64,000 nt of DNA from Actinoplanes octamycinicus. Its GTDB lineage: Bacteria; Actinomycetota; Actinomycetes; Mycobacteriales; Micromonosporaceae. The notes beneath the pieces are model-generated. The model made no database searches, had not been told where the DNA came from, and saw only the letters and a program-made list of their open reading frames with translations. The DNA lies in contig NZ_JACHNB010000001.1 of NCBI RefSeq assembly GCF_014205225.1, positions 3,639,501 through 3,703,500 on the forward strand. The letters run 5' to 3'. How positions within the stretch are numbered: the first letter of the stretch is position 1; every line of letters begins with the position of its first letter. Below are positions 36,271 through 45,929 of this stretch, piece after piece. The translations under genes were made by a program, and so were the position numbers.

Positions 36271-36708
36271 GTTCCGCGTGCGGTCCGCCGCCAGGTTCCG
36301 GTCCGCGCATCCCGGTCCGCCGCCGGGTTCCGGTCCGCGCATCCCGGGCCGCTGCCGATTCCCGGTACGCCGAGGTGCCCGGTCATCGGCCGAAGGACGG
36401 CGGCTCCCGGACGGTCCACACAGACCGGCCCGACGGTCCACTGTCGCCCTCCCGGACCCTCCACTCGCGCCACCTGGAGCGCTCCACTCTGCTCCACCGG
36501 GCCGCTCCACTTCCCTCCCCACCGTGCTCCGACGGGTCGCGCGACGGGTTGAAGTGCCCTTTTCGAGCGGAGTTTTCGGACCCCGTGTGCCGGATGTCGG
36601 AAACCGGACCTGGTTGATCATGCTCCGCCCCTCCACTCCGCCCCACCACCTGTGAACTGGGATTACGTCCGCGAAAACGGCTCGCGAGCCAACGCTTTCG
36701 GGTTGCAG
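36271..36708. other. Upstream regulatory region of mraZ, rich in CTCCACT boxes
   Basis: No gene is seen. A direct repeat of about 32 bp (GGTCCGCCGCC... twice) is at 36281-36345. The heptamer CTCCACT, the complement of the MraZ-like box AGTGGAG, occurs at 36459, 36482 and 36505 (exact 23-bp spacing) and at 36631. A 12-bp palindrome GGCTCGCGAGCC is at 36679. The dcw promoter probably lies at the right end. Confidence 0.5.
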
Positions 36709-36742
36709 GTGGAGGGAAGTGGAGTAGAGTGGGGCGCAGTGG
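36709..36742 (+). promoter_or_regulatory. MraZ operator: four GTGG boxes with 10-bp period
   Basis: GTGG occurs at 36709, 36719, 36729 and 36739, each exactly 10 bp apart, within AGGTGGAGGG, AAGTGGAGTA, GAGTGGGGCG and CAGTGGCAGG. MraZ is known to bind closely spaced direct TGGG-type repeats before its own gene. The array ends about 100 bp before the mraZ start. Confidence 0.75.
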
Positions 36743-36843
36743 CAGGACTGAGGGAACGTGACCGAGAGCCTGCCGGCCCGAGTTGACAGACGGTCCACTC
36801 CCTCCGCGAAGGAGCGGCCGTCCCGGCAAAGGGGTGGGGGCCG

Positions 36844-37275
36844 ATGTTCCTCGGCACGCACACCCCTCGGCTGGACGAGAAGGGCCGGCTGATCCTCCCG
36901 GCCAAGTTCCGGGATGAGCTGGCGGGAGGTGTCGTGATCACGAAAGGACAGGAGCGCTGTCTGTACGTGTTCCCGATGCCGGAGTTCCAGCGCATCGCGG
37001 GCCAGCTGCGCGAGGCGCCGGTGACCAACAAGGCCGCCCGGGCTTACAGCCGGGTGTTCTTCGCCAGCGCCCACGACGAGGTGCCTGACAAACAGGGCCG
37101 GGTCACCATCCCCGCACACCTGCGGGAGTACGCGAGTCTCGGCCGGGATCTCGTGGTGATCGGGGCCAGCACCCGGGTCGAGATCTGGGACAAGCAGTCC
37201 TGGGACGACTACCTCTCGGCGAGCGAGGAAGAGTTCGCCGACATCGAGGAGGGGGTGCTGCCCGGCGGACTGTAA
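36844..37275 (+). CDS. mraZ: Transcriptional regulator MraZ
   Basis: A 143-residue protein with two SpoVT/AbrB-like domains. The first contains [24 protein letters not shown] and the second [26 protein letters not shown]. It forms a ring-shaped DNA-binding oligomer that represses the dcw operon it heads. A GGGGTGGGGG ribosome site precedes ATG 36844. The GTGG array upstream is its expected target. The gap to rsmH is 234 bp. Confidence 0.96.
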   Translation: MFLGTHTPRLDEKGRLILPAKFRDELAGGVVITKGQERCLYVFPMPEFQRIAGQLREAPVTNKAARAYSRVFFASAHDEVPDKQGRVTIPAHLREYASLGRDLVVIGASTRVEIWDKQSWDDYLSASEEEFADIEEGVLPGGL

Positions 37276-37360
37276 GGCGTGGCACTCGGTGGGCCGCTGG
37301 GAGTTCCGGCCCGACCGCCACTGCTTGCCGTACTGCGAGATCTCCAGCCGCTCCCGCTCC

Positions 37361-37382
37361 TGGCGCCTCTTCCCCGGCGCCA
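37361..37382 (+). promoter_or_regulatory. Hairpin between mraZ and rsmH
   Basis: TGGCGCC, eight bases, GGCGCCA: a perfect 7-bp stem in the 234-bp spacer. It may attenuate or process the transcript. No convincing small gene is seen in this spacer; a frame running from 37289 into rsmH looks spurious. Confidence 0.35.
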
Positions 37383-37509
37383 GGCGCGTGTCCAGGGCCG
37401 GTCATGCCGGCGCGGGACAGAGCGGATGGGGATCTGGCGGTACGGATGGCGGCCGGGCCGGCATGGCAGCAACAGGTAACAACCGGGTGACACGCGATCA
37501 GGTGGGGCA

Positions 37510-38595
37510 ATGGGGGTCGACATGGGGGAGCCGCGCGGTGCGCACGTTCCGGTGCTGCTGGAACGCTGCCTCGAGCTGCTCGGTCCGGCCCTGGCCCGGC
37601 CCGGCGCGGTGCACGTCGACTTCACGCTGGGCCTCGGCGGGCATGCCGAGGCGGTGCTGGAGCGGTTCCCGGACGTCACCCTGATCGGACTCGACCGGGA
37701 CACCGAGGCGCTCGCCCACTCGCGGCACCGGCTGGCCCGATTCGCCGAGCGGACCCACCTGGTGCACGCGGTCTACCACGAGCTGCCCCGGGTGCTCGCC
37801 GAGCTGGACCTGCCGGCGATCCAGAGCGGACTGTTCGACCTGGGTGTCTCCTCGCTGCAGCTGGACGAGGCGGACCGCGGCTTCGCGTACGCGCAGGACG
37901 CCCCGCTGGACATGCGGATGGACCAGTCCCGGGGGATCACCGCGGAAGAGGTCGTCAACACGTACGAGCCGGGTGAGCTGGTCCGCATCCTCCGGCAGTA
38001 CGGCGAGGAGAAGTTCGCGCCGCGGATCGTCTCGTCGATCGTGCGGGAGCGGGCGAAACAGCGGATCGTCTCGACCCAGCGGCTGGCCGAGCTGGTCAAG
38101 GACGCCATTCCCGCCGCCGCGCGGCGAACGGGTGGAAATCCCGCGAAAAGGTCGTTCCAGGCACTACGCATTGAGGTGAACGGCGAGCTCGAGGTGCTGG
38201 AATCCGCGATTCCGGCGGCTTTGGACGCCTTGTCGCCCGCCGGGCGACTTGTGGTGATGAGTTATCAATCGTTGGAGGACAAGATCGTCAAGCGCGCCGT
38301 CACCGCGAGGGCGCGCAGCACCGGGCCGATCGACCTGCCGGTCGAGCTGCCCGGCACCGGCCCCACGCTGCGGCTGCTGACCCGAGGGTCGGAGCTGCCC
38401 AGCGAGGCGGAGGTGGCGGAGAACCCGCGGGCGGCCTCGGTGAAGCTGCGCGCGGTGGAACGGCTGGACGAGAACGAGAGCAGGGCGAACCAGGGACCAC
38501 GGGCCGGTCGCGAACGGCCTCGCATGGCAACAACGCACGGGGGGCAAGGGCGGAAACGCCCTAGGGCGGACGAAGAGGGGGAGGGGGAAGCATGA
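37510..38595 (+). CDS. rsmH: 16S rRNA (cytosine-1402-N4)-methyltransferase RsmH
   Basis: A 361-residue protein (older name MraW). It opens with [17 protein letters not shown], then the SAM site [35 protein letters not shown], and the C-terminal [17 protein letters not shown]. It methylates C1402 of 16S rRNA. ATG 37510 follows CAGGTGGGG. The last 50 residues form a basic, disordered tail. Its TGA overlaps the ATG of the ftsL-like gene. Confidence 0.96.
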   Translation: MGVDMGEPRGAHVPVLLERCLELLGPALARPGAVHVDFTLGLGGHAEAVLERFPDVTLIGLDRDTEALAHSRHRLARFAERTHLVHAVYHELPRVLAELDLPAIQSGLFDLGVSSLQLDEADRGFAYAQDAPLDMRMDQSRGITAEEVVNTYEPGELVRILRQYGEEKFAPRIVSSIVRERAKQRIVSTQRLAELVKDAIPAAARRTGGNPAKRSFQALRIEVNGELEVLESAIPAALDALSPAGRLVVMSYQSLEDKIVKRAVTARARSTGPIDLPVELPGTGPTLRLLTRGSELPSEAEVAENPRAASVKLRAVERLDENESRANQGPRAGRERPRMATTHGGQGRKRPRADEEGEGEA

Positions 38596-39365
38596 GCGAG
38601 CGAACCAACGCGCCGCGGTCGGGGGGCCGTGCGGCGCAACCACGCTCCACGGCGGGCGAGCGTGGGCGCGGGGCGAGCCGCGATGCCCGGAGCGAGGGGG
38701 CCGGCGTCCGGGGGGCGCGCCGGTCCGACACGCGCCGGTCCGGGACCGGGCGGGAGGACCGCCGGGAGCGGGCCGGCCTGCGGGTCGAGGGGGAGATCGA
38801 GGTGACCGTCGAGGGCACCGCGGCCAAGCGGCTGGACACCGCCGAGACGGCCACGCCGGCGCTGCCGCGCCTGCGGGTCGCGCCGCCGCTGCCGATCCGC
38901 GCGCCGCGGCCGACCTTCGCGGCCGGCGTGGTCGCGCTGGTCCTGGTCGGTGTGGTGGGCATCCTGCTGATCAACACCAAGACCATGGAGCAGTCGTTCC
39001 GGCTGGACGCGCTCCGGGACAGCCAGGCCGAGCTCGCCGAGCAGCAGCAGGAGCTGGACCAGCAGCTGATCCAGGTGTCCAGCCCGGGCAACCTGGAGGC
39101 CGCCGCGCGCCGGCTGGGCCTGGTCCGGGCGGACAACCCGGCGATGATCCGGCTCCCGGACGGCAAGATCATCCGGCCGCCGACGCCGGGCCACGGCCCG
39201 GTCTCGGTGACCGCGCAGGACTCGCTGCCGACGACCGGCGCGGACGCCGACCCCAGCAAGGGCGCCGGCGGCAAGCAGCAGCCGGCCGCGGGTGCGGACG
39301 ACGCCGGCCAGAACGGCGCCGGTCAGAACGACGCCGGCCAGAACGCTGTGGGAACGGGGCAGTAA
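38592..39365 (+). CDS. ftsL: FtsL-like division protein
   Basis: A 257-residue bitopic membrane protein. The first 105 residues are basic and Arg/Gly-rich, a transmembrane helix spans about 108-130 ([19 protein letters not shown]), and a short coiled coil ([20 protein letters not shown]) with [12 protein letters not shown] follows. The last 80 residues are low-complexity with [11 protein letters not shown] repeats. Position between rsmH and ftsI and the topology identify the FtsL role, connecting FtsQ/DivIC to the septal synthase. Sequence similarity itself is low, as usual for FtsL. Confidence 0.85.
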   Translation: MSERTNAPRSGGRAAQPRSTAGERGRGASRDARSEGAGVRGARRSDTRRSGTGREDRRERAGLRVEGEIEVTVEGTAAKRLDTAETATPALPRLRVAPPLPIRAPRPTFAAGVVALVLVGVVGILLINTKTMEQSFRLDALRDSQAELAEQQQELDQQLIQVSSPGNLEAAARRLGLVRADNPAMIRLPDGKIIRPPTPGHGPVSVTAQDSLPTTGADADPSKGAGGKQQPAAGADDAGQNGAGQNDAGQNAVGTGQ

Positions 39366-39368
39366 GCC

Positions 39369-41804
39369 GTGTCGCCGCGAGACGACGAGACACCGCGCCG
39401 GGGCACTCCGCCCCGGCGCGCTGCGTCGCGTGCCGTTCCGCCGGAGGAGACCGACCAGCCGGAGCGGCCGGAGCGGCGCGGTTTCTCCAGCATCGGCGAG
39501 GCGCGGGCGTACACGCCGCGCGGGCGGACGGTGGCCGAGCGCGGCCGCACCCCGCGGACCGGGCGCACCGCCGACCCGTTCCGCCCGGCCCTGCAGGTGG
39601 TCGAGGGCGGCGAGGGCGCGCCCCGGGCCCGGCAGCGGGGCTCGCGCACCGGCGAGCCGCCGGCCGCCGAGCGGGACCGCGCGCCACGCGAGCCACGCGA
39701 GCCACGCGAGCCGCGGGAGAAGAGCACCAGCCGGAGCCGGGAGGCACGGGAGAGCACGTCCCGCGGCCGCGAGCCCCGGGAGAGCGGCGGCCGGGGCCGG
39801 GAGTCGCGGGAGCCGGCCGGCAAGAGCCGGGAGCGCGAGACCCGGGCCGGCGCCGGTCGCGGGCGTGAGGCACGGGAGCGGGCCGCCGAGCGCGACACCC
39901 CCCGGGTCCGCCGGGTGCCCGAGCCGGCCGGGGCGAGCACCCGCCGTACCGGGAAGCCGGAACCCGGACCACGGCGGACGGTGACCGATCGGACCGGTCG
40001 TGGTCCCGGCCGGGAAGCGGCCCGGCGGCCGCGGCCGGTGCCGGCCGAACCGCCCAAACTGGCCAACAGCACCCGCCGCCTGCGGCTCGGCACGGTGCTC
40101 GCGCTCTCGCTGTTCGTCATGATCGGCGTGCGGCTGGTGGTGCTCCAGGTGGGCACCTCGCCGGCCGAGGTGGAGAGCCTGGTCAAGCTGCGCGAGAAAC
40201 GGCTCAGCACGGTCGAGCTGCCGGCCCCGCGGGGCAGCATCCTGGACCGGAACGGCGCGGTGCTGGCGAACAGCGTCGAGGCGCGGTACATCTACGCCGA
40301 CCCGGAGAGCGCCGGCCTGCAGAAGAACCTGGGCGCCACCGCGGTGCGGCTGTCCAAGCTGCTCGGCATCCCGGCCTCCAAGCTGGCCGCGAACATGCAG
40401 CGCAAGCAGGTGCTCGGCACCTGGCTGCGGTTCCGCTACCTGGCCCGCGGCGTGGACATCTCGATCGCCGACGAGATCGAGGCGATGAAGCTGCCGGGCA
40501 TCTACACGCACCTCGACGAGCGGCGGGACGCGCCGGGCAAGGACCTGGCCGCGAACCTGATCGGCTTCACCGGCGAGGACCAGCGCGGCCTGGTCGGCCT
40601 GGAGGCCCGCTACGACGACGTGCTGCACGGCACCGACGGCAAGCGGGTCTACGAGACCGGCAAGGGCAGCCTCAACGTGCCGATCGCCGGCGGCTACCAG
40701 CAGACCACCCCGGCCCGGCCGGGCAGCTCGGTGAAGCTCACCATCGACCGCTGGGTGCAGTACAACGCGCAGCGGTTCCTGAACGCCGAGGCCGAGCGGA
40801 ACAACGCCAAGGTGGCCGGCGCGGTGGTGATGGACGCCCGGACCGGCGAGATCCTCGCCCAGGCCAGCTACCCGTCCTACAACGCGGACCAGCCGGAGAA
40901 GTCCGAGGAGAACCAGCGGATCGACGTGCCGACCGCGGTGGTCACCGACCCGGGTTCCAGCCACAAGGCGTTCGTGATCGGTGCGGCCCTGCAGGAGGGC
41001 CTGATCACCCCGGAGTCGACGCAGGTGGTGGCGCCGGCGATCGTGCGCGGCGGGATCCCGTTCGAGGACCACGAGAAGCTCACCAAGGGCGACAAGCTGA
41101 CCATCGCCGGGATCCTCGCCTACTCGTCCAACGTCGGGACCATCCTGATCGGCGAGAAGCTCGGCAAGCAGAAACTCTACGAGTACCAGCAGAAGTTCGG
41201 GCTGGGCAAGGCGACCGGGGAGGGCATGCCCGGCGAGTCGCCCGGCATGCTGCTGCCGCCGGACGAGTGGAGCGGCTCGGCGTACGGGTCGGTGCCGATC
41301 GGGCACAGCGTCTCGGCGACCCTGGTGCAGATGGCCGCCGGGTACGGCGCGATCGCCAACGACGGCGTCTACATCCAGCCGCACCTGATCAAGTCGACGG
41401 TGGCCGGCGACGGCACCGAGACCCCGATGGCCGCCCCGGAGACGCACCGGGTGCTGGACGCGAAGGTGGCGAGCCAGCTGCGCACCCTGCTGGAGGCGGT
41501 GACCGAGGACAACGAGGGCACCGGCACCAAGGCGCAGGTGGGCGGCTTCCGGGTGGCCGGCAAGACCGGCACCGGCAAGATGGTCGTGGACGGGCAGTAC
41601 ACCAGCCACAACGCCAGCTCGTTCGTCGGCATGGCGCCGGCCGAGAACCCGCGGTACGTGGTCGCCGTCTCGATGGACGTGGCCAAGGGCACCGGCGGCG
41701 AGGTGTCCGCGCCGGCCTTCTCCAAGATAATGGGCTACACCCTGCTCCATTACTTTGTGCCACCGTCCACCACCAAACCGCCGACCTTCAAGCTGCGGCC
41801 ATGA
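39369..41804 (+). CDS. ftsI: Septal peptidoglycan transpeptidase FtsI/PbpB (class B PBP)
   Basis: An 811-residue class B penicillin-binding protein starting at GTG 39369. The transmembrane helix is near residues 238-260 (LGTVLALSLFVMIGVRLVVL). The dimerisation domain (LPAPRGSILDRNGAVLA) and the transpeptidase domain follow, with S530-S-H-K533, S586-S-N588 and K732-T-G734. The cytoplasmic N-terminus of about 237 residues is far longer than in E. coli (about 20) and is rich in Arg, Glu and Pro with EPREPREPRE repeats. It cross-links septal peptidoglycan together with FtsW. A promoter for murE may lie just after its end. Confidence 0.96.
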   Translation: MSPRDDETPRRGTPPRRAASRAVPPEETDQPERPERRGFSSIGEARAYTPRGRTVAERGRTPRTGRTADPFRPALQVVEGGEGAPRARQRGSRTGEPPAAERDRAPREPREPREPREKSTSRSREARESTSRGREPRESGGRGRESREPAGKSRERETRAGAGRGREARERAAERDTPRVRRVPEPAGASTRRTGKPEPGPRRTVTDRTGRGPGREAARRPRPVPAEPPKLANSTRRLRLGTVLALSLFVMIGVRLVVLQVGTSPAEVESLVKLREKRLSTVELPAPRGSILDRNGAVLANSVEARYIYADPESAGLQKNLGATAVRLSKLLGIPASKLAANMQRKQVLGTWLRFRYLARGVDISIADEIEAMKLPGIYTHLDERRDAPGKDLAANLIGFTGEDQRGLVGLEARYDDVLHGTDGKRVYETGKGSLNVPIAGGYQQTTPARPGSSVKLTIDRWVQYNAQRFLNAEAERNNAKVAGAVVMDARTGEILAQASYPSYNADQPEKSEENQRIDVPTAVVTDPGSSHKAFVIGAALQEGLITPESTQVVAPAIVRGGIPFEDHEKLTKGDKLTIAGILAYSSNVGTILIGEKLGKQKLYEYQQKFGLGKATGEGMPGESPGMLLPPDEWSGSAYGSVPIGHSVSATLVQMAAGYGAIANDGVYIQPHLIKSTVAGDGTETPMAAPETHRVLDAKVASQLRTLLEAVTEDNEGTGTKAQVGGFRVAGKTGTGKMVVDGQYTSHNASSFVGMAPAENPRYVVAVSMDVAKGTGGEVSAPAFSKIMGYTLLHYFVPPSTTKPPTFKLRP

Positions 41805-41820
41805 CGTGGGTCGCATGGCG

Positions 41821-41852
41821 TTGACGGGAACCTGTGGCGTACCGGGTAGGGT
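41821..41852 (+). promoter_or_regulatory. Candidate internal promoter for murE (leaderless)
   Basis: TTGACG at 41821-41826 and TAGGGT at 41847-41852, spaced 20 bp, lie just before GTG 41861. The -10-like element is eight bases from the GTG, the distance expected for a leaderless transcript. The spacing is longer than ideal. Confidence 0.4.
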
Positions 41853-41860
41853 CTGACGCC

Positions 41861-43366
41861 GTGTCCGGCATTCCCCGACCCGAGACCGTCGCGCCGATCC
41901 CGTTGACGCGGCTCGCTGAGCTGCTTCCGGCCGCGCTGCACGGTGGTGACATCGCTGTCACCGGGGTCACTCACAGTAGTGGCGCGGTGCGCCCTGGAGA
42001 TCTGTACGCGGCGCTGCCCGGCGCGAACCGGCACGGCGCCGAGTTCGTCGCGGACGCGGCCCGCTCCGGCGCGGCGGCGGTGCTGACCGACCCGGCCGGG
42101 CGCGAGGCCGCGCTCGCCGCCGGGTTGCCGGTGCTGGTCGCCGAGCAGCCGCGGGCGGTGCTCGGCGCGGCCGCGGCGGCGATCTACGGCGAGCCGTCCC
42201 GGCGGCTCACCATGATCGGGATAACCGGGACGGCCGGGAAGACCTCGACGTCCTACCTGGTGGAGGCCGGCCTGCGGGCGGCCGGGCAGGTCACCGGGCT
42301 GGTCGGCACGGTGGAGACCCGGCTCGGCGACTTCACGGTGAAGAGCGTGCGGACCACGCCGGAGGCCACCGACCTGCAGTCGATCCTCGCGGTCGGCGTG
42401 GAGCGCGGGGTGACCGCGGTGGTCATGGAGGTGTCCAGCCACGCCTTGGTGATGGGCCGCGCGGACGGCATCCGGTTCGCCGCCTCCGGCTACACCAACT
42501 TCGGCCAGGACCACCTCGACTTCCACCCGACCTCCGAGGAGTACTTCGCGGCCAAGGCGCGGCTCTTCGACGGGCGCAGCGCGATCGGCGTGCTCAACCA
42601 CGACGACGCCGCGGTGATGGCGCTGCACACGCCGGGCACGGTGACCTATTCGGCGGCCGGGAACCCGGCGGCCACCTGGTGGGCGTCCGAGGTGCGGCCG
42701 TCCGCTTTCGGGCAGCTGTTCACCGCGCACGGGCCGGACGGCCTCACCGTCGCGACCGGCGTCGCGCTGCCCGGCCTGCACAACGTGGCCAACGCGCTGC
42801 TCGCGCTGGCGTTGCTGGCCTCGGTCGGGATCGACCCCGCGGTGGCCGGTCGCGGCATCGCGGCGTGTTCCGGCGTGCCCGGCCGGCTGGAGCAGGTCAG
42901 CTCGCCGGGTGAGGTGCTCGGCGTCGTCGACTACGCGCACAAGCCGAACGCGATCGTGGCCGCCCTGGCCGCGCTGCGCGAGCTGGCCACCGGGCGCGGC
43001 GGGCGGCTGATCTGCGTGCTCGGCGCCGGCGGCGACCGGGACAAGGGCAAGCGGCCGCTGATGGGTGAGGCCGCGGCGCAGGGCGCCGACCTGGTGATCA
43101 TCACGGACGACAACCCCAGGACCGAGGACCCGGCTTCGGTACGCGCGGCGGTGCGCCGTGGCGCCGAGGAGGCACACTCGGCCGCCAAGGTGGTCGAGGT
43201 CGCCGGCCGGCGGGCCGCGATCGACGAGGCGGTCCGGATGGCCACCGCCGGCGACGTGATCGCCGTCCTGGGCAAGGGCAACGAGCAGGGCCAGGAGGTG
43301 AACGGTCAGGTGCTGCCGTTCGACGACCGGATCGAGCTGGCCGCCGCGCTGGGAGGACGGTCATGA
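41861..43366 (+). CDS. murE: UDP-MurNAc-dipeptide meso-diaminopimelate ligase MurE
   Basis: A 501-residue Mur ligase if GTG 41861 is used; GTG 41834 would add nine residues. The P-loop is GITGTAGKTSTSY, with MEVSSHALVMGRADG in the central domain. The DNPR motif (TDDNPRTEDP) near residue 420 marks meso-DAP as the amino acid added, in agreement with Micromonosporaceae walls. It adds the third stem residue in the cytoplasm. Its TGA overlaps the murF ATG. Confidence 0.95.
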   Translation: MSGIPRPETVAPIPLTRLAELLPAALHGGDIAVTGVTHSSGAVRPGDLYAALPGANRHGAEFVADAARSGAAAVLTDPAGREAALAAGLPVLVAEQPRAVLGAAAAAIYGEPSRRLTMIGITGTAGKTSTSYLVEAGLRAAGQVTGLVGTVETRLGDFTVKSVRTTPEATDLQSILAVGVERGVTAVVMEVSSHALVMGRADGIRFAASGYTNFGQDHLDFHPTSEEYFAAKARLFDGRSAIGVLNHDDAAVMALHTPGTVTYSAAGNPAATWWASEVRPSAFGQLFTAHGPDGLTVATGVALPGLHNVANALLALALLASVGIDPAVAGRGIAACSGVPGRLEQVSSPGEVLGVVDYAHKPNAIVAALAALRELATGRGGRLICVLGAGGDRDKGKRPLMGEAAAQGADLVIITDDNPRTEDPASVRAAVRRGAEEAHSAAKVVEVAGRRAAIDEAVRMATAGDVIAVLGKGNEQGQEVNGQVLPFDDRIELAAALGGRS

Positions 43367-44754
43367 TCAGTCTTTCGCTCGCCGAGATCGCCGGGATCAC
43401 CGGCGGCCGGCTGGTCGGCACCGACGGCGCGGAGGTGGTCACCGGCGCGGTGGAGTACGACTCCCGCAAGGTCGGCCCGGGCGGGCTGTTCGTGGCGTTC
43501 GCCGGCGAGAAGGTGGACGGCCACGAGTTCGGCCGGCAGGTGGTCGAGGCCGGCGCGGCCGGTGTGCTCGGCACCCGGGACGCCGGCGTGCCCGGCGTGG
43601 TGGTCGAGGACCAGCTGGACGCGCTCGCCAAGCTGGCCCACGAGGTGCTCGCCCGGCTGCCCGAGCTGACCGTGGTCGGGCTGACCGGGTCGTCCGGCAA
43701 GACCACCACCAAGGACTTCATCGGGCAGCTGCTGTCCCGGCTCGGGCCGACCGTGGCGCTGCCCGGCTCGCTCAACAACGAGCTCGGCTTCCCGTACACG
43801 GTGCTGCAGGCCGACGAGAAGACCCGGTTCCTGGTGCTCGAGATGGGCGCCCGGGGGATCGGGCACATCCGCTACCTGACCGGCATCGCCCGGCCGTCGA
43901 TCGGGGTGGTGCTGAACGTCGGCGCCGCGCACCTCGGCGAGTTCGGGTCGATGGAGGGCACCGCGCTGGCCAAGGGGGAGCTGGTCGAGGCGCTGCCCGA
44001 GTCCGGCGTCGCGGTGCTGAACGCGGACGACCCGCTGGTGTCGGCGATGGCGTCGCGGACGGTCGCGCGGGTGATCCAGGTCGGCGAGCGGGAGTCGGCC
44101 GGGCTGCGGGCCGTGGACGTCACCGTGGACTCGCTGGGGCGGGCGTCCTTCGTACTCGAAAGCGGTGGTGAATCGGGGAATGTCCGACTGGGTGTCGCCG
44201 GGCGGCATCAGGTGGCGAACACCCTCGCCGCCGCCGCGGTCGCGCTGACCGCGGGGATGGCCTTCCCCGACCTGGTCACCGCGCTCGGCGAGGTCGGCAT
44301 CGTGTCCGGCCGGCGGATGGACGTGGTCGAGCGGCCGGACGGGGTGACGGTCATCGACGACTCCTACAACGCCAACCCGTCGTCCACCGCCGCGGCGCTG
44401 CACGCGCTCGCGGCGATGGGCGCCGGCAAGCGCACCACCGCCGTGCTCGGCTACATGGCCGAGCTGGGCGAGCACGAGGTGTCCGGGCACGCCGAGGCCG
44501 GCCGGCTGGCCGCCGGGCTGGGCGTCGACCGGCTGATCGCGGTGGCGGAGAACGCCCGGCCGATCCTGGACGGCGCGGCGGAGGTGGGCGCGTGGCGGGG
44601 CACCGCCCACTTCGCCGCCGACCAGGCCGCCGCGATCGAGATTCTGCAAGCCGACCTGCGCGCCGACGACGTCGTGCTGGTCAAGGGTTCCCGGTACCGC
44701 ACATGGGACGTCGCCGACTGGCTGCGGCGTCCCGAGGAGGTTCAGCCCACGTGA
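43363..44754 (+). CDS. murF: UDP-MurNAc-tripeptide D-Ala-D-Ala ligase MurF
   Basis: A 463-residue Mur ligase. The P-loop is [14 protein letters not shown], then [29 protein letters not shown] and the C-terminal [12 protein letters not shown]. It adds D-Ala-D-Ala to the stem peptide. It overlaps murE at its start (ATGA) and mraY at its end (GTGA), so the three are coupled. Confidence 0.96.
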   Translation: MISLSLAEIAGITGGRLVGTDGAEVVTGAVEYDSRKVGPGGLFVAFAGEKVDGHEFGRQVVEAGAAGVLGTRDAGVPGVVVEDQLDALAKLAHEVLARLPELTVVGLTGSSGKTTTKDFIGQLLSRLGPTVALPGSLNNELGFPYTVLQADEKTRFLVLEMGARGIGHIRYLTGIARPSIGVVLNVGAAHLGEFGSMEGTALAKGELVEALPESGVAVLNADDPLVSAMASRTVARVIQVGERESAGLRAVDVTVDSLGRASFVLESGGESGNVRLGVAGRHQVANTLAAAAVALTAGMAFPDLVTALGEVGIVSGRRMDVVERPDGVTVIDDSYNANPSSTAAALHALAAMGAGKRTTAVLGYMAELGEHEVSGHAEAGRLAAGLGVDRLIAVAENARPILDGAAEVGAWRGTAHFAADQAAAIEILQADLRADDVVLVKGSRYRTWDVADWLRRPEEVQPT

Positions 44755-45866
44755 GGGCAGTCATCGTCGCGGCCGCGGTCGCCTTTCTCATCTCGCTCTT
44801 CGGCACCCCGATCGCCATCAAGGTCTTCTCGGCGCTGAAGGCCGGCCAGCCGATCCGGAGCATCGGCCCGCAGACCCACCTGGGCAAGCGGGGCACCCCG
44901 ACCATGGGCGGCGTGGCGTTCATCCTCGCCACCGTCTTCGCGTACGTCGCCGGGCACGTCGCCCTGACCACCCTGCCGGACCGGCAGATCGCCCAGGAGC
45001 GGCCCACGATGACCGCGCTGGTGCTGCTCGGTCTGCTGGTGTTCTGCGGCGCGGTCGGCTTCCTGGACGACTTCCTGAAGGTCCGCAAGCGCAACTCGGA
45101 CGGCCTCAGCGCCAAGGGCAAGCTGCTCGGCCAGCTGCTGGCCGGCATCGGCTTCGGCATCGCCGCGCTCTACTTCCCGAGCACCAACGGGGAGACCGTG
45201 GCCAGCGAGAAGATCTCGTTCATCCGGGATGTCAGCTGGCTGGACGTCGGCAAGGTCGGCGCGGTCATGGTCTTCGTCTTCGTGATCATGGCGATGTCCA
45301 ACGGGGTGAACCTGACCGACGGCCTGGACGGCCTGGCCACCGGCGCGTCGATCCTGGTCCTCGGGGCGTACTCGCTGATCGGCTTCTGGCAGTACCGGCA
45401 CTGGTGCGGCGACGACGACTACCGGCTCACCAGCCAGCTCACCCAGGAACACTGCTACCAGGTCCGGGACCCGCTGGAGATCGCGATGATCGCGGCGGCC
45501 GCGGCGGCCGCCCTGGTCGGCTTCCTGTGGTGGAACACCAGCCCGGCCCGGATCTTCATGGGCGACGCCGGCGCGCTCGGCCTGGGCGGCCTGATCGGCG
45601 GCCTGGCGGTGGCCACCCGGACCACGCTGCTCTCGGTGATCATCGGCGGCCTGTTCGTGATCATCACGATGTCCCTGGTGATCCAGGTGATCTCGTTCCG
45701 GACCACCGGCAAGCGGGTCTTCCGGATGTCGCCGCTGCACCACCACTTCGAACTGGCCGGCTGGAGCGAGGTCAACATCGTGGTGCGGTTCTGGATCATC
45801 GCGGGCATCTGCGCGGCGATCGGCCTGGGCCTGTTCTACAGCGACCACCTGGCGGTCATGGGTTAA
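44751..45866 (+). CDS. mraY: Phospho-MurNAc-pentapeptide translocase MraY
   Basis: A 371-residue integral membrane enzyme with ten hydrophobic segments. The start is GTG 44751 ([15 protein letters not shown]), overlapping the murF stop. Active-site blocks are [37 protein letters not shown] and SPLHHHFE. It makes lipid I from undecaprenyl phosphate. In most actinobacteria murD follows; here a hairpin and ftsW follow instead. Confidence 0.96.
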   Translation: MRAVIVAAAVAFLISLFGTPIAIKVFSALKAGQPIRSIGPQTHLGKRGTPTMGGVAFILATVFAYVAGHVALTTLPDRQIAQERPTMTALVLLGLLVFCGAVGFLDDFLKVRKRNSDGLSAKGKLLGQLLAGIGFGIAALYFPSTNGETVASEKISFIRDVSWLDVGKVGAVMVFVFVIMAMSNGVNLTDGLDGLATGASILVLGAYSLIGFWQYRHWCGDDDYRLTSQLTQEHCYQVRDPLEIAMIAAAAAAALVGFLWWNTSPARIFMGDAGALGLGGLIGGLAVATRTTLLSVIIGGLFVIITMSLVIQVISFRTTGKRVFRMSPLHHHFELAGWSEVNIVVRFWIIAGICAAIGLGLFYSDHLAVMG

Positions 45867-45875
45867 GTCTCAGGC

Positions 45876-45909
45876 GACACGCCATCGACGTACACGTCGG
45901 TGGCGTGTC
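45876..45909 (+). terminator. Strong hairpin between mraY and ftsW, at the usual murD position
   Basis: GACACGCCATCGACG pairs with CGTCGGTGGCGTGTC (15 bp, one T-G pair) around a TACA loop, 10 bp after the mraY stop. It could reduce transcription into ftsW or stabilise the mraY message. It occupies the place where murD normally lies. Confidence 0.65.
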
Positions 45910-45929
45910 GTCACGACGATGATGGGGGC

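Noticed and set aside
37289-37684. Small gene between mraZ and rsmH
   Set aside because: The frame runs 175 bp into rsmH, has no ribosome site, and no recognisable similarity.
38265-41816. A 1183-codon minus-strand frame antisense to rsmH, ftsL and ftsI
   Set aside because: It lies entirely over confident genes and shows no domain; an effect of third-position GC.
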